The position numbers were made by a program, and so were the translations under genes. A stretch of 64,000 nucleotides of DNA from Runella sp. Lineage in GTDB: Bacteria > Bacteroidota > Bacteroidia > Cytophagales > Spirosomataceae. The stretch spans positions 1-64,000 of the forward strand of contig NZ_JAIXST010000129.1 of NCBI RefSeq assembly GCF_027484545.1, read 5' to 3'. Positions 38,331 to 48,674 of this stretch are shown in pieces; position 1 is the first letter of the stretch, and the number at the start of each line of letters is the position of its first letter. Under the pieces are notes generated by a model. It ran no database searches and had not been told where the DNA came from. It was given only the letters and a program-made list of their open reading frames with translations.

Positions 38331-38394
38331 CACCGCAATTGTATGATGGATGATTATTGAGGGGAGTCAAATTCCCCTTTTTTGTTGGCAAAAA

Positions 38395-38862
38395 ATGAAC
38401 GTAAAAGAAAAAATCATCGCTTTACTTTCCACGCTTTTGGAAGATGATACCTTTTTCATAGTTGAAGTACAGGTATCACCTTCCAAAATCAGGCCGAAAG
38501 TAACTGTATTGATAGACAGCGATGCCGGAATAAGTATTGATGAATGTGCTGAGATTAGCCGCAAATTAGATGATTTGATTGAAGCCGAAGAATTGATCCC
38601 TCACGCATATACACTTGAAGTTTCGTCGCCAGGAGTAGATTATCCATTGGCCATGCCGCGTCAGTTTCGCAAAAATATTGGCCGTACATTACGAATTGTA
38701 TTGAAAGATGGAATAGAGAAAAAAGGGCAACTTCAATCGGCGACGGAGGAGGGATTTATGTTGCTGGAAGAAGTAAAAAAGAAGAAAAAAGACCAATTAC
38801 CTGTTGAGCTGTTCTTTGCATACGCTGATATTTCCAAAGTAGAAGTACAGATAAAGTTTTAA
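38395..38862 (+). CDS. rimP: Ribosome maturation factor RimP
   Basis: GISIDECAEISRKLDDLIEAEELIPHAYTLEVSSPGVDYPL; ATG at 38395 preferred over 38350. Confidence 0.93.
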   Translation: MNVKEKIIALLSTLLEDDTFFIVEVQVSPSKIRPKVTVLIDSDAGISIDECAEISRKLDDLIEAEELIPHAYTLEVSSPGVDYPLAMPRQFRKNIGRTLRIVLKDGIEKKGQLQSATEEGFMLLEEVKKKKKDQLPVELFFAYADISKVEVQIKF

Positions 38863-38911
38863 AATAAAGCATTAATAACCGCAACGGCGGATCGTCGCGA
38901 CCGCGGTGTAT

Positions 38912-38932
38912 CGTTAACAAATAACTATTAAC
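38912..38932 (+). repeat. Heptad array NNNTAAC x3 upstream of nusA
   Basis: CGTTAAC AAATAAC TATTAAC, 14 nt before ATG. Confidence 0.8.
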
Positions 38933-38946
38933 TCTTTCGTAAGAAA

Positions 38947-40191
38947 ATGGATAGTGTAGTATTAATAGAATCGTTTGCCGAGTTTGCTCGCTCCAAAAAC
39001 ATTGATCGTCCAACGATCATCAAAGTCCTGGAGGAAGTGTTTCGCACGATGATTCGTAAAAAATATGGTACAGATACCAATTTTGACGTCATTATCAACC
39101 CCGATAGCGGTGATCTTGAAATGTGGCGTACTCGTGAGATTGTAGACGACAATTCAGAAGATATTTGGGAACCCGATAAAATTCCTTTGACCGAAGCCCA
39201 TAAAATTCAGGATGACTTTGAAGTTGGGGAAGAAGTGGCTGAAGAAGTAAAGTTGGAAGACTTCGGACGTCGTATGGTGCAGACTGCTCGCCAAACGTTG
39301 ATTCAAAAAATCAAAGATTTGGAAAAAGAGTTGTTGTATATCAAATACAAAGACATGGTTGGCGACCTTCTCACGGTAGATGTGTATCAGATGCTCAAAA
39401 ATGAGATTATCTGTTTAGACTCGGAAGGAAACGAACTTGTATTGCCAAAACAGGAACAAATTTTTAAGGACAAGTACCGTAAAGGAGAACCCGTAAAAGT
39501 AGTAATTCATAAAGTTGAATTAAACAACGGTACGCCTCGCATTACGCTTTCACGTACGTCACCGGTATTTTTGGAAAGATTGTTTGAAACGGAAATTCCC
39601 GAAATTTATGACGGACTTATTAATATTCGTAAGATTGTTCGGGAGCCGGGAGAAAGAGCGAAAGTAGCCGTAGAATCTTACGATGATCGCATTGATCCGG
39701 TAGGAGCCTGTGTAGGGATGAAAGGTTCGCGGATACACACAATTGTGCGGGAATTGAACAACGAGAATATTGATGTTATCAATTATACCGAGAATCTTGA
39801 ATTGCTTATCCAACGGGCACTGAGTCCTGCCAAAATCACTTCCATGGTGATAGACCGCGAGACGAAACGAGTATCGGTTTATTTAAAACCTGACCAAGTA
39901 TCTTTAGCAATTGGTAAAGGAGGTCAGAATATTAAATTGGCGGGCCGTTTGGTAGGAATGGAGATAGATGTATTCCGTGATGTAGAAGGTCAGGAAGACG
40001 AAGAAGATGTTGATTTGAGCGAATTTACGGATGAGATTGACGAATGGATGATTGAGGAATTCCGTAAAATTGGTTTGGATACCGCTAAACAAGTGATTAG
40101 CATCAGCAAGGAAGAACTGATTCGCCGTACAGACCTTGAAGAAGAGACAGTGGATGAAATCTTAGAAATTTTGCGTCGAGAGTTTGAATAA
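38947..40191 (+). CDS. nusA: Transcription termination/antitermination factor NusA
   Basis: S1/KH domains: VAVESYDDRIDPVGACVGMKGSRI...LAIGKGGQNIKLAGRLVG. Confidence 0.97.
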   Translation: MDSVVLIESFAEFARSKNIDRPTIIKVLEEVFRTMIRKKYGTDTNFDVIINPDSGDLEMWRTREIVDDNSEDIWEPDKIPLTEAHKIQDDFEVGEEVAEEVKLEDFGRRMVQTARQTLIQKIKDLEKELLYIKYKDMVGDLLTVDVYQMLKNEIICLDSEGNELVLPKQEQIFKDKYRKGEPVKVVIHKVELNNGTPRITLSRTSPVFLERLFETEIPEIYDGLINIRKIVREPGERAKVAVESYDDRIDPVGACVGMKGSRIHTIVRELNNENIDVINYTENLELLIQRALSPAKITSMVIDRETKRVSVYLKPDQVSLAIGKGGQNIKLAGRLVGMEIDVFRDVEGQEDEEDVDLSEFTDEIDEWMIEEFRKIGLDTAKQVISISKEELIRRTDLEEETVDEILEILRREFE

Positions 40192-40312
40192 AAGGAGTAT
40201 TGAAACTTAAAATGCCCAATACTAACGTGGTTTTAAGCCTTGTTTAGTTGTATATATGTCCATTGTTGATAAATAAATCTGTATCTTTGGACTAATTTTT
40301 AAGGTTTTTCCC

Positions 40313-40333
40313 AAATAACGAATAACCAATAAC
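40313..40333 (+). repeat. Heptad array NNNTAAC x3 upstream of infB
   Basis: AAATAAC GAATAAC CAATAAC. Confidence 0.8.
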
Positions 40334-40334
40334 C

Positions 40335-40348
40335 CGTACTTCGGTACG
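40335..40348 (+). promoter_or_regulatory. cUUCGg tetraloop hairpin in infB leader
   Basis: CGTAC-TTCG-GTACG, perfect 5-bp stem, 12 nt before ATG 40361. Confidence 0.7.
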
Positions 40349-40360
40349 AACATTTCCAAT

Positions 40361-43300
40361 ATGTCGGAAGAAAAAAGTATGCGCCTTAGCCAAGCGGCTC
40401 GAATACTCAACCGTAACCACGCTGCGGTAGCGAGTATTTTAGCGGCAAAAGGGTATAAGGTGGACAACAATCCCAATACCAAATTGAACGCAGAACAGCT
40501 TGAATTCTTAGCAAAGGAATTCAGGGCTGAGGCGTTATTGGGGGGAGGCACACCCAAAAAAGAAGAAGTAGCCGTGCCTCAATCTAAGCCTGATGATAGC
40601 CCTGTATTGTATTTCCGTACTTCACAGGCCGCTGCTGTCAATACAAAACCCACTGTTGCAGAGCCACAGCCTGAACCGGTCGGAAAGGAGTCTGAACATG
40701 CTGAAACATCACCTATTGGTTTAAAAGTAGTTGGTAAAATTGATTTGGATGCTCCCAAAATCGTTTCGCCTCCACCTGCCCCCAAACCTGCGGAAATACC
40801 AAAACCTGTGGTGCCTGCTGTGGTTGAAGAAAAGAAAATAGAACCTCTGGTAGTTCCTGTAATTGAAACGACCAAAGAAATTGTTCCAGAAGTAGTTGCA
40901 GTCGTGCAACCAGTGTCGACACCTGTGGTTGAAGTCAAACCAACCCCTGTGCCTGAGCCTAAACAGGAAGTAAAACCTGCGGAGGAATTACCAAAACCGG
41001 TGGTAGAGCTGCCGCAGCCAAAGCCTGTAGAAAAAGTTGCGACACTTGTAGAAGAGATTTCTGCGCCTGCTGTGGAAGCACCTAAAGTTGTGGAAGTACC
41101 TAAAGAAGAACCCAAACCGGAACCGATTAAAGTACCTGTTGTAGAAAATAAAATTGTGGAGAACAGACCAGAATCTCGGGAGCAAAGACCTCCCCGCAGA
41201 GAAGAAGGTTTCAGACCGCAGCAGGAACAACAGCCTGCCAATAGGAATTCAAGGCCGCAACAACCGACCCCGCCTGCTCAAAGAAAGCCTGAGCCACCGA
41301 AAGAAGTGCCAGTAGTTGAGCCAGAGGTGGAGCCTATGCTGATTGAAGCAAAAGCAGATCCGTTGAAAGGGTTGACAATTTTAGGAAAAATTGAACTCCC
41401 TACAGAACGCCGCAGTAATGACAATAGCGCCGCTAATAGGGATAAAGATAAAAAACGTAAACGTAAGCGAGTTCGTAAAGGAGAGAAAGTAATAGAGAAT
41501 GCACCTGCTAACAGAGGGGCAAGACCTGGCGATAAGCCAGCGAACGCTCCCCGTGATGGAGGTAATTCAAGACCTGTTACTCCTGCACATCCTGTTTCTA
41601 ATACTACTCCTGCCACGGGTACTAATGCGAATGCCGCTAATAACAATGCAAATGCAAAGAAACCAGCTACAACTACCGGAGGTGGTGGAGCGAACAAAAA
41701 AGGTGGAAACAATAACCGACGTGAGCGAAAAGACGAAATTACGCAGAAAGAAGTTGCAGATTCAATAAAGGCGACTAATGCCCGCTTGAGTGGAGGAACG
41801 AGAGGTAAAAACTTTGGCGCGGATAAACGACGTGAACGTCGTAAAGTGCGTGCTGAGGCCGAAGAAGGACGCTTAATGCAAGAGCAGGAGGATGCAAAAG
41901 TGCTCAAAGTAACTGAGTTTATCTCGGCAAATGAACTTGCTTCTCTGATGGACTCTTCTGTGCAGGAAGTTATATCTGTGTGTTTAAGCATGGGGATGTT
42001 TGTCTCTATCAACCAACGTTTGGATGCAGAAAGTATTTCGCTTATTGCCGACGAATTTGGTTTTGAAGTCTCATTTATCTCAGCCGAAGAAGAAATTCAG
42101 GGCGATGTTGTATTAGAGGAAGATGCCGAAGAAGATCTTTTGGAGCGAGCGCCTATTGTGACTATTATGGGTCACGTTGACCATGGTAAAACATCGTTAC
42201 TTGACTATATCCGTCGTACTCGCGTTGCTGCGGGTGAAGCGGGGGGCATTACCCAGCACATTGGTGCTTATAGTGTTAAAACAGAAGGCGGTCGCCGAAT
42301 TGCTTTCTTGGATACGCCGGGTCACGAAGCCTTTACAGCCATGCGTGCTCGGGGAGCTAAAGTGACTGACGTAGTTATCATCGTAATTGCGGCCGATGAC
42401 TCAATCATGCCTCAAACCCGTGAAGCAATCAATCATGCTCAGAATGCGGGAGTTCCTATTGTATTCGCCTTTAGTAAAATAGATAAGCCAGGTGCTAATA
42501 CTGAAAAAATTCGTGAAGCTTTGGCAAACATGAACATTCTGGTAGAAGAATGGGGAGGAAAATACCAAACGCAGGAAATTTCTTCTAAGTCCGGAGTAGG
42601 TATTGCTGAGTTACTCGAAAAAGTATTGCTTGAAGCAGAATTACTGGAATTAAAAGCTAATCCTAATCGTCGTGCTTCGGGTACAGTAATCGAAGCTTCA
42701 CTTGATAAGGGCCGAGGTTATCTGGCAACAATTTTGGTACAAACAGGTACGCTGAAAGTAGGGGATGTTATCATCGCCGGAGCGCACTATGGACGTGCTA
42801 AAGCAATGTTTGATGCTACAGGCACTCGTCTCAAAGAGGCAAGACCATCTACTCCCGTACAGCTGTTGGGCTTAAATGGAGCGCCACAAGCGGGAGATAA
42901 GTTCAATGTAATGGAGAACGAACGCGAAGCCCGCGAAATTGCGAATAAGCGTGAGCAAATCATGCGTGAGCAAACAATCCGTACTCGTAAGCACATTACC
43001 TTAGAAGAAATTGGACGTCGTAAGGCAATTGGAACGTTCAAAGAACTAAACATTATCATCAAAGGTGATGTGGATGGTTCAGTAGAAGCCCTTTCAGATT
43101 CGTTGCTTAAACTTTCGACTGAAGAAGTTCAGGTCAATATTATCAATAAGGCCGTTGGACAAATTGCCGAATCTGATGTCAATTTGGCGATAGCTTCTGA
43201 TGCCATCATTGTAGGTTTCCAAGTGAGACCTTCAAATAATGCTAAGAAATTGGCTGAGCAGGAGCAAATAGAGATTCGTCTTTACTCGGTCATTTACGAT

Positions 43301-43651
43301 GCCATCAATGAGGTCAAAGACGCCATGTTAGGTATGTTGGAACCAACGATGGAAGAAGCAATCGTCGGAAATGCGGAAGTACGTGAGGTCTTTAAGATTA
43401 GCAAAATCGGTACCGTTGCTGGTTCTTACGTCACAGATGGTATCATTAAACGAAATAATAAAGTTCGGGTGATACGTGATTTTATTGTTGTGCACGAAGG
43501 CGAAATTTCGCAGCTTAAACGCTACAAAGATGACGTTAATGAAGTGAAATCAGGATTTGAATTCGGTGTCAGTATCAAAGGTTTAAATGATATTCAAATA
43601 GGAGATATTATTGAAAGCTTTGAAATGAAGGAAGTTAAACGGACACTTTAG
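40361..43651 (+). CDS. infB: Translation initiation factor IF-2
   Basis: [20 protein letters not shown]...[17 protein letters not shown]; long Pro/Val/Glu-rich N-terminal linker. Confidence 0.98.
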   Translation: MSEEKSMRLSQAARILNRNHAAVASILAAKGYKVDNNPNTKLNAEQLEFLAKEFRAEALLGGGTPKKEEVAVPQSKPDDSPVLYFRTSQAAAVNTKPTVAEPQPEPVGKESEHAETSPIGLKVVGKIDLDAPKIVSPPPAPKPAEIPKPVVPAVVEEKKIEPLVVPVIETTKEIVPEVVAVVQPVSTPVVEVKPTPVPEPKQEVKPAEELPKPVVELPQPKPVEKVATLVEEISAPAVEAPKVVEVPKEEPKPEPIKVPVVENKIVENRPESREQRPPRREEGFRPQQEQQPANRNSRPQQPTPPAQRKPEPPKEVPVVEPEVEPMLIEAKADPLKGLTILGKIELPTERRSNDNSAANRDKDKKRKRKRVRKGEKVIENAPANRGARPGDKPANAPRDGGNSRPVTPAHPVSNTTPATGTNANAANNNANAKKPATTTGGGGANKKGGNNNRRERKDEITQKEVADSIKATNARLSGGTRGKNFGADKRRERRKVRAEAEEGRLMQEQEDAKVLKVTEFISANELASLMDSSVQEVISVCLSMGMFVSINQRLDAESISLIADEFGFEVSFISAEEEIQGDVVLEEDAEEDLLERAPIVTIMGHVDHGKTSLLDYIRRTRVAAGEAGGITQHIGAYSVKTEGGRRIAFLDTPGHEAFTAMRARGAKVTDVVIIVIAADDSIMPQTREAINHAQNAGVPIVFAFSKIDKPGANTEKIREALANMNILVEEWGGKYQTQEISSKSGVGIAELLEKVLLEAELLELKANPNRRASGTVIEASLDKGRGYLATILVQTGTLKVGDVIIAGAHYGRAKAMFDATGTRLKEARPSTPVQLLGLNGAPQAGDKFNVMENEREAREIANKREQIMREQTIRTRKHITLEEIGRRKAIGTFKELNIIIKGDVDGSVEALSDSLLKLSTEEVQVNIINKAVGQIAESDVNLAIASDAIIVGFQVRPSNNAKKLAEQEQIEIRLYSVIYDAINEVKDAMLGMLEPTMEEAIVGNAEVREVFKISKIGTVAGSYVTDGIIKRNNKVRVIRDFIVVHEGEISQLKRYKDDVNEVKSGFEFGVSIKGLNDIQIGDIIESFEMKEVKRTL

Positions 43652-43663
43652 TCATCAACTATT

Positions 43664-43712
43664 CATAAATCAAACAGGCTTTTGGAGACCCCAAAAGCTT
43701 GTTTGATTTATG
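43664..43712 (+). terminator. Hairpin after infB
   Basis: CATAAATCAAACAGGCTTTTGG ... CCAAAAGCTTGTTTGATTTATG, 22-bp stem with one G.U. Confidence 0.75.
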
Positions 43713-43834
43713 AGCATCTTTTTTAAACTACTTTTGAAACACTATTGTTGCTCATTAAATTTGACACTAAAATGGAATAGGTTGTCATATTTTTGCAGGG
43801 AATGTTATATTTGTATTAGTTTTTAACCTAACCC

Positions 43835-44800
43835 GTGGAAGAAATTCATTCTGATATTGCACATAGTATCCCACAACGCCCCCCGTGGCGTAACGTGATG
43901 TTGCTGCTTGGATTAGTATTGTTAGGTATGTCATTGGGTAATCTACTGGCTATGGCAGCTATCATGGCATTGAGTATGCCGCAGGGAGGGATGGGTTTAG
44001 AAGATGTTTCTCAAATGCTCCAAAACCCTCAACAGTTCCCAAATTCCTGGTGGTATTTGATGTTGTTACAGGCGATTTCTCATCTTTTTACTTTTTTGAT
44101 TCCGGGCGTGATCTATTGGCGTTGGTCAGAGCAGCATCGAGTCGAAGAATTTGTGCGTCGACCTTTACCTTCCTATTTGCTTCTCGCAATTGCCCTCTTA
44201 ATTGTTTTGGTATTTATGCCATTCAACAGCTGGATTATTGAATGGAATGGAAATCTTCATTTGCCGCAAGGTTTGCAACGAATTGAGGAATGGATGCTTC
44301 GTAAAGAAGATGAGTTGGCTACTATGACACGGTTTTTAACCAATTTCAGTACTGGAGCAGAGTTAATAGTGGCTTTGGTGGTCATTGCTATTATACCGGC
44401 TGTTGGGGAAGAAGTGCTGTTCAGAGGCATTATTCAACGAAAGATATTCCATAAAATCGGTGATATGCACGCCTCTATCTGGGCAACAGCGGCCTTGTTC
44501 AGCGCTATTCACCTGCAATTCTATGGATTTGTACCAAGAATGCTTTTGGGAGCTATGTTTGGATATATGTATGCTTGGACACGAAATTTATGGACTCCTA
44601 TTTTTGCCCATTTTATAAACAATGCAGCCACCGTCGTGATTGTGTTTTTATCTCATCAACAGGTAATTAATTTTGATATTGAGAAGTCCGATTCTGCTGT
44701 TTCGTGGATAGTCGCCTTGATTTCATTAGCGCTTACCGCCGGATTACTTCTTAATCTAAAAATGATTTCCCAACGTAGCGCTGCAATCAATGGTATTTGA
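43835..44800 (+). CDS. CPBP family intramembrane metalloprotease (GTG start)
   Basis: VGEEVLFRGIIQRKIF...ATAALFSAIHLQFYGFVPRMLLGAMFGY...PIFAHFINN. Confidence 0.93.
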   Translation: MEEIHSDIAHSIPQRPPWRNVMLLLGLVLLGMSLGNLLAMAAIMALSMPQGGMGLEDVSQMLQNPQQFPNSWWYLMLLQAISHLFTFLIPGVIYWRWSEQHRVEEFVRRPLPSYLLLAIALLIVLVFMPFNSWIIEWNGNLHLPQGLQRIEEWMLRKEDELATMTRFLTNFSTGAELIVALVVIAIIPAVGEEVLFRGIIQRKIFHKIGDMHASIWATAALFSAIHLQFYGFVPRMLLGAMFGYMYAWTRNLWTPIFAHFINNAATVVIVFLSHQQVINFDIEKSDSAVSWIVALISLALTAGLLLNLKMISQRSAAINGI

Positions 44801-45002
44801 TAATTGGGAAAAAATCTTTGAAACGAGCTTTCAACACCGCGCCGAAATCGTCCGAGATTACTTAGAGCAGCAAGGATTTTCTGCGGTTATCATCAATAAA
44901 CAGGACAGCAGTTATCATTTTGGAAAATACGAGTTGTATGTTCCTGTGAAAGATGCTATCATTGCTAAAACAATTGTAGTGAATGAAATCTCCTTTGAAT
45001 AA
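44790..45002 (+). CDS. DUF2007-like small protein
   Basis: FETSFQHRAEIVRDYLEQQGFSAVIINKQDSSYHFGKYELYVPVKDAIIAK; overlaps both neighbours. Confidence 0.75.
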   Translation: MVFDNWEKIFETSFQHRAEIVRDYLEQQGFSAVIINKQDSSYHFGKYELYVPVKDAIIAKTIVVNEISFE

Positions 45003-45816
45003 TCTTTCCAATCTTCAACAACGTATTATTGCTGCCATTTTTGGCGTAGCCATTATTTTATCTGCGATTCTCTACAGCGAATGGACGTTTATAGTACTCT
45101 TTTGTGCCATCAGCGTACTGACGCAATTGGAGTTTTATAAACTGCTTGGTTTGGATGGAAATCAACCGCTTACTTATTATGGAACTATGTGTGGCGTTTT
45201 TATTAATATCATTACTTTTTTGATTGAAAAAGAAGTAATAAGTTTTCAAAACTACTTCTTAATCAGTCCATTAGTGACTATGATATTTTTTATTAAGCTA
45301 TATAAAAAACGAGACCTTAAACCATTTCAGAATATTGCCTTTACATTTTTGGGTATTATTTACGTTGCTCTTCCTTTTTCACTTTTGAGTGTGTTGGCTA
45401 TGCGAGGAGGTATATACAATTATGAAATCGTACTTGGATGTTTATTTCTGCTTTGGGCTACGGATATAGGAGCCTACTTTGCCGGTACTTATTTCGGAAA
45501 GCGTAAATTATTTGAACGGGTATCGCCTAAAAAATCGTGGGAAGGAGCTGCGGGAGGGGCTTTATTTGCAGCCATAATCGCCTTTATATTAGGAGTTTAT
45601 TTTAAGACTCACCGCCCCTGGGAATGGTACTGTATTGGAGCGTTGATGGTCGTATCAGGTACTTTGGGAGATTTGGTTGAGTCACTATTTAAACGCAGTA
45701 TCGCTATCAAAGATTCAGGCAGTACAATTCCCGGACATGGTGGATTTCTGGACCGATTTGATGGATTATTACTTTCTACCCCTTTTATTGTGACGTTTGT
45801 TAAAATTTTTTCGTAA
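44983..45816 (+). CDS. cdsA: Phosphatidate cytidylyltransferase
   Basis: LWATDIGAYFAGTYFGKRKLFERVSPKKSWEGAAGG...GDLVESLFKRSIAIKDSGSTIPGHGGFLDRFDGLL. Confidence 0.96.
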   Translation: MKSPLNNLSNLQQRIIAAIFGVAIILSAILYSEWTFIVLFCAISVLTQLEFYKLLGLDGNQPLTYYGTMCGVFINIITFLIEKEVISFQNYFLISPLVTMIFFIKLYKKRDLKPFQNIAFTFLGIIYVALPFSLLSVLAMRGGIYNYEIVLGCLFLLWATDIGAYFAGTYFGKRKLFERVSPKKSWEGAAGGALFAAIIAFILGVYFKTHRPWEWYCIGALMVVSGTLGDLVESLFKRSIAIKDSGSTIPGHGGFLDRFDGLLLSTPFIVTFVKIFS

Positions 45817-45874
45817 GATACAAGTTAGACTTTATAAGAAAGATACCGTTACCTGTCAATTTCAAAAGTAGATT

Positions 45875-46603
45875 ATGCAACAAAAAATTACATACAGTCT
45901 TTTCACTTGGGTAACAGTCTTACTGATTAGTGCCTTGGCCTTGCAGGAAGTACAGGCACAGGGGCAGGTGAAAAGCATCATGTTTACGGGGCGGGTAGTG
46001 GGTGTAAAAGGAACTCAGACTCTTGGAAAAGCCTATATCTTAATTCCTCGTGCGGGACGAGGTACACTTGCCGACATAGAGGGGTATTTTGCTTTGCCCG
46101 TTTTTCCGGGAGATAGTGTGGTTTTCAGTTATTTGGGTTACCAAAAGCAATACCATATCATTCCAAAACGACACATGGAAGAGTCTTATTCGGCCATTAT
46201 TTTGATGAAGGAAGATGTTAAAACGTTGGCAGAGGTGAAAGTATACCCTTATGCGACGGAAGAGGAGTTTAAGAAGGCATTTATATCTATGAAATTGCCT
46301 GATGAATTTGAGCGCGACAATTTGGAAAGGAACACCCGTCAGGAATTGTTGATGCAAATGGCGGCTGCTACGCCTTTGAGTGCCGCAGGGAATTATCGAA
46401 ACTTCATGGATCAGCAGATATTTGGCCGGGAAAATGCCGCCAACCGAAGCTTTACAACTACTATGCCCTTTTTAAATCCATTTGCGTGGGCGAGTTTCAT
46501 TAAGTCGGTCAAAAATGGAGATTTGAAAAAGAAAGAATACCGCGAAATTCTTAAACAGGCTCCCCGCGAAAATATTTCACGTCAGGATATTTTGAAAAAA
46601 TAG
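45875..46603 (+). CDS. Carboxypeptidase-like regulatory domain protein
   Basis: FTGRVVGVKGTQTLGKAYILIPRAGRGTLADIEGYFALPVFPGDSVVFSYLGYQ. Confidence 0.8.
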   Translation: MQQKITYSLFTWVTVLLISALALQEVQAQGQVKSIMFTGRVVGVKGTQTLGKAYILIPRAGRGTLADIEGYFALPVFPGDSVVFSYLGYQKQYHIIPKRHMEESYSAIILMKEDVKTLAEVKVYPYATEEEFKKAFISMKLPDEFERDNLERNTRQELLMQMAAATPLSAAGNYRNFMDQQIFGRENAANRSFTTTMPFLNPFAWASFIKSVKNGDLKKKEYREILKQAPRENISRQDILKK

Positions 46604-46616
46604 TAATCGGCACTTT

Positions 46617-47492
46617 TTAATACTCAATGTAGTTTTTTAACGCCATCGCAGTGCCATCAAACACCGCAAACGTATTGTAGTTTATCCAATCGCCAAGAAT
46701 CAGCATTCGACTTTCACTATTGACTGCTTGGTCAAATTCTATGTGCCGGTGGCCAAAAATGTAAAAATCACGGTGCTTTTTACTTTCTTCCTCTTTAGCG
46801 TACAGTAACAGCCATTCCTTGTCTTCGCCAAGAAAGACGGGTTGTGCTTCTTTGTCGTGTTTCTTCCAACTGTGCTGGGCCCAGGATTGCCCTAACCAAA
46901 GCGCCCAATCGGGATGCATTAAATTCCCAAATGCCCAACGCGCCAATTTACTCTCAAATACCTTTTGGAGTAATTTATAGTTGTAATCGCCCGGCCCTAA
47001 TCCGTCTCCGTGTGCGATTAAAATGTTTATGGTTTGAGTTGTTGACTGTTCAGGGTTTTCTGTAAACTGTAAACTGTAAACTTTAGACTGTGAACTGTGA
47101 ACTGTAAACTCTAACGGTCTTCGGAACGTCTTTATATTGAGTTCTTTTTCGAAATAATCAGTCATCCACATATCATGGTTGCCTGGAAAGACAATGATTT
47201 CTATCCCGGCATCGGTAAGTTCTCCTAATTTCCCCAAAAAACGTACAAAACCGCGAGGAACCACTCGTTTGTGTTCGTACCAAAAATCAAATAAATCTCC
47301 TACTAAGCAAATCATCTGAGCGTCGTGGCGAATGGATTCCAACCAGCGTACTAATCTGCGTTCACGTTTCAAACTTTCAGTATGATTGGGGGCACCAAGA
47401 TGAAAATCGGAAGCAAAATAAATTTTCTTTTCCGGTAAAAGTGTTACTTCTAATTGTTGAAATGACATGAGAGGCTTTTGAAATTCGGACAA
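46617..47492 (-). CDS. lpxH: UDP-2,3-diacylglucosamine diphosphatase (LpxH-like)
   Basis: KIYFASDFHLGAP...LVGDLFDFWYE...VFPGNHDMWM...LIAHGDGLGPGD...FGHRH: metallophosphatase motifs. Confidence 0.88.
   Translation of the reverse strand: MSEFQKPLMSFQQLEVTLLPEKKIYFASDFHLGAPNHTESLKRERRLVRWLESIRHDAQMICLVGDLFDFWYEHKRVVPRGFVRFLGKLGELTDAGIEIIVFPGNHDMWMTDYFEKELNIKTFRRPLEFTVHSSQSKVYSLQFTENPEQSTTQTINILIAHGDGLGPGDYNYKLLQKVFESKLARWAFGNLMHPDWALWLGQSWAQHSWKKHDKEAQPVFLGEDKEWLLLYAKEEESKKHRDFYIFGHRHIEFDQAVNSESRMLILGDWINYNTFAVFDGTAMALKNYIEY
47060..47115 (+). repeat. Eight degenerate heptanucleotide copies (CTGTAAA) inside the lpxH coding sequence
   Basis: ctgtaaa x3, ctttaga, ctgtgaa x2, ctgtaaa, ctctaac; encodes EFTVHSSQSKVYSLQFT. 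Confidence 0.9.
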
Positions 47493-47553
47493 AAATACGG
47501 AGATTACTTTACAAGATTTTTCCTAATTTTACGACTCACACAAGCAAATTTTC

Positions 47554-48060
47554 ATGGAAACACCTATTCTCACTAAGTCAGAAATATTTGAAAAAATAGC
47601 CGCTCAATTGGGTGAACAAGGATTTAAGGTTGTAAATCAAGATCAAACTCGCCCTTGGGGAGGTTTTTTTGTATTGGACGAATCTCAAACCCCTCAGTTT
47701 GCATCTACTTATTTTCCGACAGTTGAGCTATCAAGTCTTCAGATTACTCAAAAATTGAGTCCCAAAATTTTGGTTGTAGCACCCGAAAAGCGGCTTTCGT
47801 GGCAGTATCATCACCGTCGTGCGGAAATTTGGCGGGTAGTTTCGGGAATTGTAGGCGTGGTAACAAGCGATACAGACGAAGAAACGCAAGTGAAAACGTA
47901 TCAGCCCGGAGAATTAATTACACTCCGTCAAGGGGAGCGCCACCGTTTGGTAGGGCTTACTGAATGGGGTGTTTTGGCTGAGATTTGGCAACATACTGAC
48001 CCAGAAAACCCTTCGAATGAAGATGATATTGTACGCGTACAAGATGATTTTGGAAGATAA
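47554..48060 (+). CDS. Cupin / phosphomannose isomerase type II-like protein
   Basis: RPWGGFFVLDE...LVVAPEKRLSWQYHHRRAEIWRVVSG...LRQGERHRLVGLTEWGVLAEIW. Confidence 0.8.
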   Translation: METPILTKSEIFEKIAAQLGEQGFKVVNQDQTRPWGGFFVLDESQTPQFASTYFPTVELSSLQITQKLSPKILVVAPEKRLSWQYHHRRAEIWRVVSGIVGVVTSDTDEETQVKTYQPGELITLRQGERHRLVGLTEWGVLAEIWQHTDPENPSNEDDIVRVQDDFGR

Positions 48061-48590
48061 TGGAAAATTTAAAATACCCCGTTGGACGTTTTGAGTTTGG
48101 CAAAACGTACAGTAAAGCCGAAACTCAGGCCCAAATTCAAACCATAAGTGCTTTACCTTCTAAGCTGTTTAATATCGTCAATGTATTGACGGAGGCGCAG
48201 TTGGAAACTCCCTATCGCCCTGAAGGCTGGACCGTTCTCCAAACGGTTCACCACATAGCTGACAGCCACATGAATGCCTATATCCGTTTTAAGTTGGCTC
48301 TAACAGAAGATAATCCCAATATAAAGCCTTATGAGGAAGCGCTATGGGCCGAACTTGCGGACGGGAAAGCTGCCCCGGTGGATTGGTCGCTTCAATTACT
48401 CAAATACGTTCATTTACGCTGGGTGATGTTGTTGAATTCTCTTACGGAGGCAGATTTAGAGCGCACTTATTTCCATCCCGAAAGTAAATTGGTTTATCCT
48501 TTACATCAAGTGGTGGCGATGTATGCCTGGCACAGCGAACATCACTATGAGCACATCCATCAACTTTGTATCCGACAAGGTTGGATATAA
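48060..48590 (+). CDS. YfiT/BstA-type DinB-superfamily metal-dependent protein
   Basis: YRPEGWTVLQTVHHIADSHMNAYIRFK...YAWHSEHHYEHI. Confidence 0.85.
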   Translation: MENLKYPVGRFEFGKTYSKAETQAQIQTISALPSKLFNIVNVLTEAQLETPYRPEGWTVLQTVHHIADSHMNAYIRFKLALTEDNPNIKPYEEALWAELADGKAAPVDWSLQLLKYVHLRWVMLLNSLTEADLERTYFHPESKLVYPLHQVVAMYAWHSEHHYEHIHQLCIRQGWI

Positions 48591-48674
48591 GGCCAATTAG
48601 GAATATTCAGCGGTCAGCAAATCTTTTTGTTTGGTTTTACGTTAAGCTATTAACCATTAATTTAAATTGTAATA

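Noticed and set aside
38882-38911. GC-rich patch ACCGCAACGGCGGATCGTCGCGACCGCGGT before nusA as a stem-loop
   Set aside because: Only short local palindromes (GTCGCGAC, ACCGCGGT) and a 5-bp outer stem; weak as a structured element by hand folding.
41278-42012. 244-aa antisense ORF in infB (also 40579..41241)
   Set aside because: Opposite the biased Pro/Val/Glu/Lys-rich IF-2 linker; low-complexity Ser/Thr/Gly/Phe translation.
43806-43815. TATATTTG box before the CPBP gene
   Set aside because: Plausible -7 box but several alternative TTG/TAnnTTTG combinations nearby; not specific enough to call.
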